From the NCBI RefSeq assembly GCF_004138165.1, contig NZ_RYFF01000028.1:16817-80816 (forward strand): 64,000 bases of DNA. The letters are read 5' to 3'. Positions 45,647 to 54,247 of the stretch are shown here, piece after piece. Both the position numbers and the translations under genes were made by a program. Source of the DNA: Candidatus Chloroploca sp. Khr17 (GTDB lineage Bacteria > Chloroflexota > Chloroflexia > Chloroflexales > Chloroflexaceae). Below the pieces are notes generated by a model. It was not told the DNA's origin and searched no databases. It saw only the letters and a list, made by a program, of their open reading frames with translations. The number at the start of each line of letters is the position of its first letter. The stretch's first letter is position 1.

Positions 45647-45751
45647 TGCCCTCCGCTCCTTCTGGTGAAGAAAAAACAAAATGCACGCCAAGGTAGCACC
45701 TCGGCGTGAACCTCTTCCTATAATACCGCGTTCTGTCTGTAAGCGCTACTA

Positions 45752-45780
45752 TTGCCTCAAAGAGATCGGCATGCTATACT
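45752..45780 (+). promoter_or_regulatory. Sigma-70-type promoter of the MntR-like gene
   Basis: TTGCCT (45752-45757) and TATACT (45775-45780) with a 17-base spacer. Transcription would start near 45787, giving a 5' leader of about 145 bases before the ATG at 45933. Confidence 0.65.
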
Positions 45781-45932
45781 AAAAGTAGTTTGAAGCCGAA
45801 ACACTACAGCGCGAGCGATCCCTCCGCTCTGGCTACCGGCATCGATCCAGGCGGGCATATGTGCAGGCTGTGGAAGCTGTCGATCCGCAGATGAGTCAAG
45901 TATTCGGCACGCACCGCTGGAAGGAAGCAATT

Positions 45933-46658
45933 ATGGGAGATCCTGCGATGGCGAAACGTGCGCATCAGCGCACGCGCACGTTAGCCAGTTCTGGCGGGCC
46001 GACTGATAAAGAGCGCGACTATCTCGAGCTTATTTATGCACTCACCCAGAGTGATGAGCCCGTCATTGCCGCTTCACTCGGTCGTCGGCTTGGCGTGCAA
46101 CCGCCCACGGTGAGCCACGCGCTCCAACAACTGGTTGACAAGGGCTTCATTCTGCGTGACGAACGCAACCAGATCACCCTCACGAGCCAGGGCCAGAAAC
46201 TGGCCGAAGAGATTGTCCAGCGCCAGCGGGTGCTTGAACACTTTCTCGCGAGTGTGGTCGGCATCCCCTGGCATCTGCTCTATGTTGAAGCCGCCCGCCT
46301 TGAGCGCGTGCTCTCGCCCATTCTGGCCGAGCGCGTTTTTAGCCTCGTTGGGCCAGTGACGAGCTGCCCACACGGTAACCCCATCCCAGGGCGCAGTCAG
46401 ACCTACGTTGGTGATGTACGGCTTGATACGGCCACTGTCGGTACGATGTTTACGATCCAGCGCATTGCTGAAGAAGCTGAAGCTCAGGTTGATCTGATGC
46501 GTTACCTCGAACTCAACAGCCTCACCCCCGGAACCCAGTGTTTCATCCCCGATACGTCACCGGTTTATGGCGTCACGTTACGGCGCTGCAACCAGAATAT
46601 CACCGTCTCACCCGAGGTAGCCGCCGTCGTCTGGGGTGACAGTGCCTTGATTACATGA
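45933..46658 (+). CDS. MntR/DtxR-family metal-dependent regulator
   Basis: A 241-residue repressor. The winged HTH is clear (AASLGRRLGVQPPTVSHALQQLVDKGFILRD), followed by the dimerisation domain with metal-ligand candidates (RQRVLEHFLASVVGIPWHLLYVEAARLE) and the CPHGNPIPG motif seen in MntR/IdeR proteins. The C terminus resembles an FeoA-type SH3 domain. The start is set by GGAAGGAAG; an internal ATG five codons later is possible. It should sense Mn2+ or Fe2+. No transporter gene is adjacent, so its targets are elsewhere or include itself. Confidence 0.88.
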   Translation: MGDPAMAKRAHQRTRTLASSGGPTDKERDYLELIYALTQSDEPVIAASLGRRLGVQPPTVSHALQQLVDKGFILRDERNQITLTSQGQKLAEEIVQRQRVLEHFLASVVGIPWHLLYVEAARLERVLSPILAERVFSLVGPVTSCPHGNPIPGRSQTYVGDVRLDTATVGTMFTIQRIAEEAEAQVDLMRYLELNSLTPGTQCFIPDTSPVYGVTLRRCNQNITVSPEVAAVVWGDSALIT

Positions 46659-46669
46659 ACAATTTCAGA

Positions 46670-46708
46670 TGGTTCGGTTGGGGCAGCAAAGCTGCCCCAA
46701 CCGAACCA
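46670..46708. terminator. Bidirectional hairpin terminator
   Basis: Perfect 18-base arms (TGGTTCGGTTGGGGCAGC) with an AAA loop between the convergent MntR-like gene and the DUF2892 gene. Confidence 0.88.
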
Positions 46709-46715
46709 CCAAAAC

Positions 46716-46919
46716 TTATTTACGCGAGCCGGTGCGAATGCCGAACGGCAGGTAGAGTGGGCAGAAGCTGATCACACTCGTTGCGACAAAGACCACGGCC
46801 AGGATGCCGAGGATAATTGCCAGCCAACCGCTGATCTGACCAGTGACAATTAAGAGACCAACAACAACCGCTAGCGCGACCCGAATTCCACGATCAATCG
46901 TTCCCATATTCTGTTGCAT
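46716..46919 (-). CDS. DUF2892 (YgaP-like) small membrane protein
   Basis: A 67-residue protein: MQQNMGTIDRGIRVALAVVV then two hydrophobic segments separated by TGQISG, and FCPLYLPFGI near the end with the cysteine typical of DUF2892. An AAGGAG lies 7 bases before the ATG. A GTGAC dyad sits 67 bases upstream, and a Crp/Fnr-type regulator is encoded just upstream on the same strand, so it is probably a target of that regulator. The function of the family is not known, though it is often linked to rhodanese and redox stress. Confidence 0.85.
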   Translation of the reverse strand: MQQNMGTIDRGIRVALAVVVGLLIVTGQISGWLAIILGILAVVFVATSVISFCPLYLPFGIRTGSRK

Positions 46920-46985
46920 CAACGTGCTCCTTCTCTTTTGTATGCTTGTGAGGATGAGTATACACCCACGCCTCCTCATCTGTCA

Positions 46986-46998
46986 GTGACAATGTCAC
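46986..46998. promoter_or_regulatory. Candidate Crp/Fnr-type operator
   Basis: GTGACAATGTCAC, a perfect 5-base dyad with a three-base centre, in the 132-base space between the Crp/Fnr-like gene and the DUF2892 gene. The half-site resembles Crp-family targets; binding is inferred. Confidence 0.5.
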
Positions 46999-47051
46999 CG
47001 AAGGAGCCCCATTCCGCAGATTCGTTGGCCTTGCGCCGATGCTCATCTTCC

Positions 47052-47732
47052 TCAATTCGCCTCAGCCCGTTCGGCCAGGGCCTGGCGATCAAGAATCGTC
47101 ACACTCCCCCGGGCGACCCGAACCATGCGGTCGTCAACAAAATCGGCCAGAATACGACTAACGACCTCACGCGAGGTGCCAAGCTCGACGGCAATCTGCT
47201 GATGCGTAAGGTTGAGCGTCGCCTGCCTCGGGTCACTTCCCCGCAATAAAAACTGGGCAATGCGCACATCAAGACGCCGAAAGGCAATCTCATCAACGAC
47301 GGCCATCACGGTCGACAACCGTTGCGCAATCAGTTGAAAGACATAGGCCCGCCACGCGGGATACGTATCCATCCATCCCTGAAAACTCGTCTGCGGAATA
47401 ACAAAAGCCTCGACCACCTGCTCAACCGTCGCAATGGCCGGAAACTGACGTTCGCTGAGCAAGCAACTTGCCGTCAGAATGCAGCTCTCACCACGGGCCA
47501 GCCGATACAGCGTCAGCTCGCGCCCGGTCTCCCCGATCTTAAACACCCGTACTTGCCCACTCAGCAGAATAGAAAACGACGTACAGGCATCGCCTTCGCT
47601 AAAGATCGTGACCCCCTCAGGCAACCGCATCAGCATTGCTTCATGGCGAAACGCACGGGTGATCGCTGCGTCTGGATGGGCCAGAAAGGGCAGAAGCGCA
47701 ACCGCCTCAGTCCATTGAGCCTCGGTAATCAT
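47052..47732 (-). CDS. Crp/Fnr-family transcriptional regulator
   Basis: A 226-residue protein with an N-terminal cNMP-type barrel (GVTIFSEGDACTSFSILLSGQVRVFKIGETGRELTLYRLARGESC), a long dimer helix and a C-terminal HTH (LTHQQIAVELGTSREVVSRILADF). The effector pocket lacks an obvious cAMP-binding RS motif, and no Fnr-type N-terminal cysteine cluster is seen, although cysteines occur in GESCILTASC. It may sense NO, heme or redox state. It probably controls the DUF2892 gene next to it. Confidence 0.88.
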   Translation of the reverse strand: MITEAQWTEAVALLPFLAHPDAAITRAFRHEAMLMRLPEGVTIFSEGDACTSFSILLSGQVRVFKIGETGRELTLYRLARGESCILTASCLLSERQFPAIATVEQVVEAFVIPQTSFQGWMDTYPAWRAYVFQLIAQRLSTVMAVVDEIAFRRLDVRIAQFLLRGSDPRQATLNLTHQQIAVELGTSREVVSRILADFVDDRMVRVARGSVTILDRQALAERAEAN

Positions 47733-47762
47733 GCGTTTAGTTTTCTTTCTTAACTCCTCAAG

Positions 47763-48017
47763 CTATCGCATCGAGCGAGTCTGCGCAACATGGTCGCACA
47801 ACGGGGTTGGTGCAATAGGGATGCGCACCACGAAGGCCGAACCCTGATCAAACACACTCGTCACCTCAACCGTTCTGCCGTGCAGATCAACGAGTTGATG
47901 CACAATCCCCAGGCCGCGCCCACTGCCATACTCGTTGGCTGTGCCACGCCGATGAACCTGACGGAATTTCTCAAAAAGAGATGCGGGAGCGCGTCGGCAG
48001 AAATGCCCAGGCCCGGA
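47763..48017 (-). pseudogene. Frameshifted 3' remnant of a sensor histidine kinase
   Basis: The minus strand encodes NNDPGLGISADALPHLF, the N/G1 region of an HATPase domain, then switches frame at a run of five T (47973-47977) into EKFRQVHRRGTANEYGSGRGLGIVHQLVDLHG and on to a stop at 47763. Removing two T would restore PHLFEKFRQVHRRG. The 5' part is missing: the sequence begins at the end of the ABC permease gene. It is a clear decayed gene end. Confidence 0.85.
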
Positions 48018-49262
48018 TCATTGTTTGTCGTAGGGTTTGCCGACCGCAGCCGGCCCAACCGCACGGCCAATCAGACCAGCGAGCACAACCATCGTGACGA
48101 GGTACGGCAACAATTGCAAGAATTGGGTTGGGACTGGGACATCGAATACCTCGACATTCAAAATCTGAAACCTGATCCCGAGAGCCTCAGAAAAACCAAA
48201 GAGTGACGCCCCCCCAAAGGCCCCGAAGGGTGTCCATTTACCAAAAATCATCGCCGCAAGCGCAATAAAGCCTTTGCCAGCCGTCATGCCGTCATCAAAA
48301 CTGCCGACCGTTTCAAGCGAAAACCAGGCCCCACCAAGCCCGGCAATGGCTCCACTGAGGGCCAGGTTGAGATAGCGCGTCCGGATCACGTTAATCCCCA
48401 CCGTATCAGCAGCTTTCGGATTCTCTCCAACGGCACGCATGCGGAGGCCCCAGCGCGTATAAAAGAGAACCACATGCGTGAGGAGTACCAGCACAACCAT
48501 CGTAAAGAAGATCGGCTTGCCCACAAAGAAGAGAGGGCCAATGATGGGAATCTCGCTCAGCAACGGAACCGAAATTTGCGGCAACGTGACCCGGCCCCCA
48601 CTTGAATCAACAATGAACTGGCGTCGCAAATACCCGGTCACGCCAATCGCGAGAATATTGATGACGGTGCCACTGATAATCTGATCGGTGCGCAGGCTGA
48701 TCGATAGCACCCCATGGATCAAGGCCATCATCGAGCCGAGCATGACGGCAGTCGCCACGCCCAACCAGATGTTTCCGGTAAAGACAAAGGCGGCAAAGCC
48801 AAAAGCCGCGCCGGTCAACATCATCCCTTCGATTGCAATATTGATAACCCCCGAGCGCTCGGCATAAATCCCGGCCAGCGCACCAAGGGCAATCGGGGTC
48901 GCGAGGCGTAACGACTCACCAACAAGGCTTGCCGCATTCGTCTGCTTACCCGCCGCAGCCCAGATTAAAATCGCCGGCAAAATCAGGGCCGCCCCACTCC
49001 AGAGCCCCCAGTTGCCCAGGCGATCACGCCTCGGTACAAGGGCGACAACCCCGGCGATAAGCCAGGCCAACCCGATGAGAATCAGCGACAACGCTGTCGG
49101 CAACTCGAGCACGAGATTAGGGATCCCAAAGGTGAGCCTCGTCGTCACTGCTGGCTCAACGCCGAGTTCAGAGAAGTTCCCAAGAACGATGAGCAGACCC
49201 AGAAGGGTAAACCCGACGGCGATAACCTGACGCCGTGTCACGCCCCGACGACGCTCTGGCAT
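48018..49262 (-). CDS. BmpA-type (nucleoside) ABC transporter permease
   Basis: A 414-residue membrane protein with about ten hydrophobic segments. GIYAERSGVINIAIEGMMLTGA and TDQIISGTVINILAIGVTGYLRR are signatures of the inner-membrane permease of nucleoside-type uptake systems (YufQ/NupQ group). An N-terminal extension of about 120 residues with three extra hydrophobic stretches precedes the core. The start at MPERRRG is chosen because the longer frame upstream is not protein-like. Its ATPase, second permease and binding-protein genes are not adjacent: upstream is repeat-rich space and downstream is a decayed kinase. Confidence 0.87.
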   Translation of the reverse strand: MPERRRGVTRRQVIAVGFTLLGLLIVLGNFSELGVEPAVTTRLTFGIPNLVLELPTALSLILIGLAWLIAGVVALVPRRDRLGNWGLWSGAALILPAILIWAAAGKQTNAASLVGESLRLATPIALGALAGIYAERSGVINIAIEGMMLTGAAFGFAAFVFTGNIWLGVATAVMLGSMMALIHGVLSISLRTDQIISGTVINILAIGVTGYLRRQFIVDSSGGRVTLPQISVPLLSEIPIIGPLFFVGKPIFFTMVVLVLLTHVVLFYTRWGLRMRAVGENPKAADTVGINVIRTRYLNLALSGAIAGLGGAWFSLETVGSFDDGMTAGKGFIALAAMIFGKWTPFGAFGGASLFGFSEALGIRFQILNVEVFDVPVPTQFLQLLPYLVTMVVLAGLIGRAVGPAAVGKPYDKQ

Positions 49263-49441
49263 GACCTGTGATCCTTTCGGTGCAGAAGCGGTGCTGATGT
49301 TATGATACCATGAGATCCGCAGCAAGCATGCGTGGGGGGGTGAGCAGACAGGGCTGATGCAACGTCCACCTGACCGGAGCACCGTCGGGCTGATGGTTTT
49401 ACAGGAAATGATCCGCTATGCGCCTGATGCCGTGGGGCTAA

Positions 49442-49570
49442 AGCCAATACTTTGCAAATAAGGCGGTTGGTTTGACGCAAAGGCGCAAAGGTTTTCGCGT
49501 AGGTGAGCGAACCCTTCGCGCCTTCGCGCCTTCGCGTGAGCTTATTTGCAAAGTATTGGGGCTAAAGCCC
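49442..49570. repeat. Dispersed ~128-bp intergenic repeat, copy B
   Basis: Ends form an inverted repeat (CCAATACTTTGCAAATAAG at the left, its complement at the right), around TTTGACGCAAAGGCGCAAAGG and CCTTCGCGCCTTCGCG. It matches copy A at 15394-15520 block by block. The rest of 49263-49859 holds GC-rich sequence with no gene seen. Confidence 0.8.
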
Positions 49571-49769
49571 TCGGCTAGGTGAAGCGAAGCCCGCCTTCGC
49601 GGGCGAGACCGAATTCATTTCGGGAAGACCATCAGCCCTCGGCTACGGTTCGCGAAGGCCGCCTGCGCGGCCTCATCCAGCCCGCGCAGGCAGGCTTGGC
49701 ACGCAGGAGCCGAGCCGTTGACGGCGACGGTGACCCCGGAGAGCTGACGTTGCATCAGCCCTGGGGGTG

Positions 49770-49806
49770 TAAGACCTCACAGGTCTTCAAGACCTGTGAG
49801 GTCTTA
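49770..49806. repeat. Dispersed palindrome TAAGACCTCACAGGTC, copy 1
   Basis: Perfect inverted repeat with arms AAGACCTCACAGGTCTT and complement around a short centre; each arm also holds an inner AAGACCT...AGGTCTT palindrome. A near-identical element is at 52163-52197. Confidence 0.8.
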
Positions 49807-49859
49807 GGAGCGCGGGCGGCCCGCCCGCGCTCCCAGGAAGGTAAGAAGAGGAGTTGTGT

Positions 49860-50378
49860 GTGAGCGACGATAACGTAAACGATAAGCCATCAGGACGCAA
49901 GGCCCGTCTCAACATTTCATCCTCGCCAGGTTTACATAATGCGCTCTGGTATTATCGGCAGGTAACAGGGGGCTATGCACGGGTCACACGCAATGCGGTC
50001 TTGATCCAACTGGCCCGGTACATGCCCTGGATGCCCGTGAAAAACATGCTCTACCGTCGCCTCGGGATGCGGGTTGCTCCGCATGCCTCGGTGGGCTTAA
50101 TGGTCATGTTCGATATCTTCTTCCCCGAGGATGTGACCCTCGGCGAGGATTGCATCATCGGCTATAATTCAACCATTCTTTGTCACGAGGTTACCCGTCA
50201 CGCTTGGCGACGGGGGCCAGTCGTTATTGGTCGTGATGTCACGATCGGGGCCAACTGTACCATTTTGCCAGGGGTCGTCATCGGCGATGGGGCCACCGTG
50301 TCGGCGATGAGCCTGGTCAATCGCGATGTTCCGCCCGGCGCGTTTGTTGGTGGAATTCCAATTCGCCCTTTACGCTAG
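49860..50378 (+). CDS. Hexapeptide-repeat acyltransferase
   Basis: A 172-residue left-handed beta-helix protein. Hexapeptide turns are visible in DVTLGEDCIIGYNSTILCHEV and VVIGRDVTIGANCTILPGVVIGDGATV, ending in the typical VPPGAFVGGIP. It probably acetylates a sugar or other cell-surface precursor. The GTG start is chosen because AAGAGGAG lies 7-8 bases upstream; a TTG two codons earlier is too close to it. The next gene starts 4 bases after the stop, so the three genes to 52139 form an operon. Confidence 0.85.
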   Translation: MSDDNVNDKPSGRKARLNISSSPGLHNALWYYRQVTGGYARVTRNAVLIQLARYMPWMPVKNMLYRRLGMRVAPHASVGLMVMFDIFFPEDVTLGEDCIIGYNSTILCHEVTRHAWRRGPVVIGRDVTIGANCTILPGVVIGDGATVSAMSLVNRDVPPGAFVGGIPIRPLR

Positions 50379-50382
50379 CACT

Positions 50383-51000
50383 ATGCAACATTTTTTACGC
50401 CTACTTCACTGGATTTTAGATCTTATTTTACGTCAACCGCTGCTCTTCTGGTCAGCGATGGGGGCCAACCTGGTCGGGGTTGTCTGGGGGGGGTGGATCT
50501 GGTACGGGCCGCAACTGGCGGCTGCGCCCTGGTGGGCCTGGCTCTTTATTCCTGATTGCCCTGCGGCGGCCCTCTGGGCTACTATCGCTTTTCTCGGGTT
50601 ACGCTATGGGCGCTCCTGGGGCTGGTTCAATGCCTTTGCTGCCTTTGCATGTATTAAATATGGCCTCTGGACACTCGCCTTCTGGCTTCGCCACTGGTCA
50701 GTTGTCGGCGCGTTTGAACCGCTCGAACTCATGCTCTTCGTCTCACACATAGGGCTCACCGCCGAGGGCGTGCTGCTCGCTCTCCGCATTGGTTCGCTGA
50801 GGCTGCCTGTCCGCCTGAGCATCATCGGCTGGTTTGCGCTCTCGATCTGGGTTGATTATGGCCTGGGGCATCACCCCCCGCTCACCTACGCTGTGCCCGT
50901 TGCGTTCGTCTTCTGGGTCGCAACAGGCCTGACCACGCTGCTCGGCCTGGCCCTGCTGCTCCTTCCCACGTACATGGAGGTATTAGAGAAGAAGCTATGA
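50383..51000 (+). CDS. DUF1405 (YpjA-like) membrane protein
   Basis: A 205-residue protein with about six hydrophobic segments and Trp-rich loops (WGGWIWYGPQLAAAPWWAWLFIPDCPAAALW), the DUF1405 signature; IKYGLWTLAFWLRHW and WVDYGLGHHPPLTYA are also family-like. The function is unknown. The start at MQHFLRLLHW begins the first membrane segment. Its stop overlaps the next start in ATGA. Confidence 0.82.
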   Translation: MQHFLRLLHWILDLILRQPLLFWSAMGANLVGVVWGGWIWYGPQLAAAPWWAWLFIPDCPAAALWATIAFLGLRYGRSWGWFNAFAAFACIKYGLWTLAFWLRHWSVVGAFEPLELMLFVSHIGLTAEGVLLALRIGSLRLPVRLSIIGWFALSIWVDYGLGHHPPLTYAVPVAFVFWVATGLTTLLGLALLLLPTYMEVLEKKL

Positions 51001-52139
51001 GCGAATATCAGTACTATGAGTTCCAAACCATTGACCGCCCTCTCACCGCCCAACAGAAGGCTGCCATGCGCCAACTCTCCAGTCGCGTTGAACTGAGTGC
51101 AACGCGGGCGATTTTCAACTACGCGTATAGCGACTTTCGTGGTGAGCCGCTGAAGGTGCTTGAGCAACACTTTGATGCGTTGCTCTATATTGCCAATTGG
51201 GGTTCCAAGCAATTGGCGTTTCGCTTCCCCAAAAACGCCCTTGATCCTAAACAACTTCAGCCCTATCTGCTCGATACCGAGGAGGGTTGTTCCGCACAAG
51301 TAACGGTAATGTCCACCCACATGCTGCTCAACCTGGAACTGAATGAGCAAGAGGGCTATGGTTGGATCGAAGGCGAAGGTTTGCTTGATCCCTTGATCCC
51401 GCTCCGTGAGGCGCTGCTGCAAGGTGATCTGCGCGCACTCTATCTCTACTGGCTCCGCGCTGCCAACGAGCGGGCCGGGTGGTTGATGGAGGAGGAAGAT
51501 GACGCTGCCGAGCCTTTGGTTGAGCCGCCTGTCCCTGCGGGACTAGGCCAACTCGATGAAGCGCTGCAGGCGTTGGTCGAGTTCTTTGAGATCGATCGCG
51601 ATCTCATTGCCGCCGCCGCCGAGCAGAGTCCAGCGCTGACGCTGCATGAAGAACCCCTGGACGCTTGGATTCCACTGTTACCCGAAGAGGAACGCAATGC
51701 CTTCTTGTTGAGCGTGGTGCAGGGCGAAGCTCATGTTGGGGTTGCCCTGCGCCGTCGCCTCCGCGAGGTGGGCCGTGCTTCCAGCATGGCAGTGCCCATT
51801 GGGCCGCAACGCACCTTCGCTGAACTCCAAGCGAGCGCTGAAGTCGCGCGCTCACGGCGCATTCAGCGCGAACGCGAAGCAGCAGCGCAGGCACGGCTCG
51901 CACGGCTCGACGCTCTCGCTCAGCGCGAGGATGCGGTCTGGGAACAGATTGCAACCTTGCTTGCCAAACGTACGGCAAGCAGCTACGAAGAGAGTGTGGG
52001 GTACCTGGTCGAGCTTCGCGAACTGGCGATCCATCAGCAGAAGCGGGCGACGTTTGACACAAAACTGGCCGAAGTCATTGCCCCGTATGCAAAGTCTACC
52101 GCGTTGCAGCGACGGCTCCAAGAGAAGCGCCTAGTGTAA
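50997..52139 (+). CDS. Conserved hypothetical protein with C-terminal coiled coil
   Basis: A 380-residue soluble protein. The N-terminal part (YYEFQTIDRPLTAQQKAAMRQLSSRVELSATRAIFNYAYSDFRGEP) is characteristic and I have seen it in proteins that neighbour SWIM zinc-finger genes, but no function is known to me. Residues about 265-320 are Arg/Ala/Glu-rich (ARSRRIQREREAAAQARLARLDALAQRED) and should form a coiled coil. It is translationally coupled to the DUF1405 gene and ends at a palindromic terminator. Confidence 0.7.
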   Translation: MSEYQYYEFQTIDRPLTAQQKAAMRQLSSRVELSATRAIFNYAYSDFRGEPLKVLEQHFDALLYIANWGSKQLAFRFPKNALDPKQLQPYLLDTEEGCSAQVTVMSTHMLLNLELNEQEGYGWIEGEGLLDPLIPLREALLQGDLRALYLYWLRAANERAGWLMEEEDDAAEPLVEPPVPAGLGQLDEALQALVEFFEIDRDLIAAAAEQSPALTLHEEPLDAWIPLLPEEERNAFLLSVVQGEAHVGVALRRRLREVGRASSMAVPIGPQRTFAELQASAEVARSRRIQREREAAAQARLARLDALAQREDAVWEQIATLLAKRTASSYEESVGYLVELRELAIHQQKRATFDTKLAEVIAPYAKSTALQRRLQEKRLV

Positions 52140-52162
52140 TGAGTAGTCTGTAGTAGTGCCAA

Positions 52163-52197
52163 GAGACCTCACAGGTCTTCAAGACCTGTGAGGTCTC
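52163..52197. terminator. Palindromic terminator, second copy of the GACCTCACAGGTC element
   Basis: Arms GAGACCTCACAGGTCTT and complement, between the convergent genes ending at 52139 and 52200. It is nearly identical to the element at 49770-49806. Confidence 0.75.
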
Positions 52198-52199
52198 AC

Positions 52200-52925
52200 T
52201 TACCCCTCGCCAAAATTCCCTTCAACCAGGCGGGCCAAGGCGTCTATCGCTTCGGCGGCGTCGTCGCCTTCGGCACGAATATAGAGGCGCTGGTTGGTCG
52301 AGAGGCCGATCTTCATAATATCGAGCATCGCCTTGGCATTGCCTTCGGGTCGCTCGGGGCGGTCGAGGTTGCGCACGCGCACGGTGCTGGTAAACTTGGT
52401 TGCCTGTTGCACAAAACTGGCTGCTGGGCGCATGTGCAGGCCGTGCATATGGCGCACAATGAGGGTCGTCTCGGCGCTGTTCGTGGCCGGCTCAGGCTCC
52501 ACCACGGCTGCCTTTGCGGGCATCAACGCAGGAGCATGCTCAGGGATATTCTTCGACTCGAGCGCCCGCATCGCAGCTGTCGCCACGCGCGCCAGATTGG
52601 CACCGGGATGCAACGCTTCGACCGCCGCCATCAGCGCACCTTCAACGAGCGGCGCACCACTCAAGAGAAAGGGTAGCCCACTCAGTTCCAGGCTGATCTC
52701 GGCGCTCATCACGGCACTGCCCATGTCTACTAGTGCCAGCACCCCATCACTGCCGCGAAGTGTTTCAAGCGCCGCGTTGATCAAATCAACCGATGTTCCA
52801 AGCTGACCGTCGTGCGTGCCGCCAGCGGCGGCAATCAGCACCTTGCCCTGCGCCATCTGTCCAGCAAGTTCTTTGACCCCCTGGGCGATCGCGGCACTGT
52901 GTGAGATAATAAGCAAGCCAATCAT
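52200..52925 (-). CDS. dhaM: Dihydroxyacetone kinase phosphotransfer protein DhaM (EIIA-HPr)
   Basis: A 241-residue two-domain phosphocarrier. Residues 1-125 are a mannose-type EIIA (MIGLLIISHSAAIAQGV, active H9; GVLALVDMGSAVMSAEI), then a linker rich in Ala/Pro/Glu, then an HPr domain from about 152 with the phosphorylatable histidine in HGLHMRPAA. There is no EI-like third domain as in E. coli DhaM, so enzyme I must come from elsewhere. It relays phosphate from PEP to the ADP bound in DhaL. It overlaps glpC by four bases and is the last gene of the operon. Confidence 0.93.
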   Translation of the reverse strand: MIGLLIISHSAAIAQGVKELAGQMAQGKVLIAAAGGTHDGQLGTSVDLINAALETLRGSDGVLALVDMGSAVMSAEISLELSGLPFLLSGAPLVEGALMAAVEALHPGANLARVATAAMRALESKNIPEHAPALMPAKAAVVEPEPATNSAETTLIVRHMHGLHMRPAASFVQQATKFTSTVRVRNLDRPERPEGNAKAMLDIMKIGLSTNQRLYIRAEGDDAAEAIDALARLVEGNFGEG

Positions 52926-54148
52926 AGTTCAAGACCATATGCTTCGGCGAGGATTTCAATCGGGTGTTTACTGGCAACCCCGGTCGCATGGGTGATCTGC
53001 CAGCGGCAGGTCTCACTGTCACAAAGCGCTAGATCGGAACCAGAGCGTTTGACCATGTCAAAGAGCTTCGCGCCTACGTCCATGCCAATCTGATACTTCT
53101 CTTGCTTCAAGCCGTAGGTTCCGGCAATGCCGCAACACTCGGCATGACTCTCTTCGAGCACCAGCCCAGGGATCAGGCTCAGAACATCCATCGCCGGGCT
53201 GCCAAGGCGATGCGCCCGGTATTGACACGGCTGATGGTAGGGCAGATGCCGTTCGATTGGACGAAAGTCCGTCTTCAGCTCGCCCCGTTCGGCCAGGCTG
53301 CGCAGAAACTCAAAGATGTCGTAGGTTCCCGCCGCGACGATCTGCACATCTTCGCTATGCAGCGCCAGAATCTCGGGGGCCTCTTCTTTGAGCGTGAGCG
53401 TGCAACTCGTGCTTGTGCCGACAATCGGGATGCCCTGGCGGGCATAGCTTACCAGGGCCTGCACATTGGCTTCGTGGGCGCTCGTGGCCGCTTTGAAGTC
53501 ACCATTCGAGATCAGCGGCAGGCCACAGCACTGCTGTTTTGGCAGCAATACCTCGAAGCCATTGTGTTCCAGCACCGCGATCGCCGCTTTGCCAACATGC
53601 GGCTCATAAAAATTGGTGGCGCAGCCGTGGAAGAAGGCGACCTGACGCCGTGCTGTTGTTGGGGCGCGATGCTTGCGGAACCACGCCCGGAAGGTATAGG
53701 TACTCGACGCAGGCAGCGGGGCTTTGCGATGAATGCCGATCACCTTCTCGACGGCCCAGCGCGCTGGTGTTAATCTGAGCCCAAAATTCAGCAGCGGCGC
53801 ATGTGGCCCACAACTCATCCGACCGACCAGGCCAGCGCGGGCAACCAGCCAGTTACGCAAAGGCAAACCACGTTCCGCAACAATCTGGGCCCGCGCCCGT
53901 GCATTCAACTCGGCAATCTTCACCCCCGTGGGGCAGACCTGATTGCACACGCGACAACCTGAACAGTAGTCGACCGAAGCATCGGGCACGGGCTGCCCCT
54001 CGTGGCGGAACCGCTGCGCCTGCGGGCCAACATACTTTGGCCCCGGAAAGGCATCAGTGACCGCAGCCACGGGGCATGCCGAAGTGCAGATATTGCATTT
54101 GATGCAGTGATCGAGCGACTGCGTAAGAGAGAGTTCAATATGATCCAT
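52922..54148 (-). CDS. glpC: Anaerobic glycerol-3-phosphate dehydrogenase subunit C (GlpC)
   Basis: A 408-residue iron-sulfur protein that passes electrons from GlpAB toward the quinone pool. Two ferredoxin clusters lie at the N terminus (CIKCNICTSACPVA and CSGCRVCNQVCPTGV), and two CCG domains follow (KQQCCGLPLISNGD and ECCGIAGTYGLKQEKY). Its family is related to HdrB/HdrC. Operon position after glpA and glpB supports the assignment. No membrane anchor is seen. Confidence 0.94.
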   Translation of the reverse strand: MDHIELSLTQSLDHCIKCNICTSACPVAAVTDAFPGPKYVGPQAQRFRHEGQPVPDASVDYCSGCRVCNQVCPTGVKIAELNARARAQIVAERGLPLRNWLVARAGLVGRMSCGPHAPLLNFGLRLTPARWAVEKVIGIHRKAPLPASSTYTFRAWFRKHRAPTTARRQVAFFHGCATNFYEPHVGKAAIAVLEHNGFEVLLPKQQCCGLPLISNGDFKAATSAHEANVQALVSYARQGIPIVGTSTSCTLTLKEEAPEILALHSEDVQIVAAGTYDIFEFLRSLAERGELKTDFRPIERHLPYHQPCQYRAHRLGSPAMDVLSLIPGLVLEESHAECCGIAGTYGLKQEKYQIGMDVGAKLFDMVKRSGSDLALCDSETCRWQITHATGVASKHPIEILAEAYGLEL

Positions 54149-54247
54149 TGCGTACGCCTATCTATGCGCTTTCATTGCCATCTCGGGCCGGTGCGTCGCT
54201 AGTGCACGTGCCCCTGGCACTCTATGATCCATCCAAAACCCGCCGTC

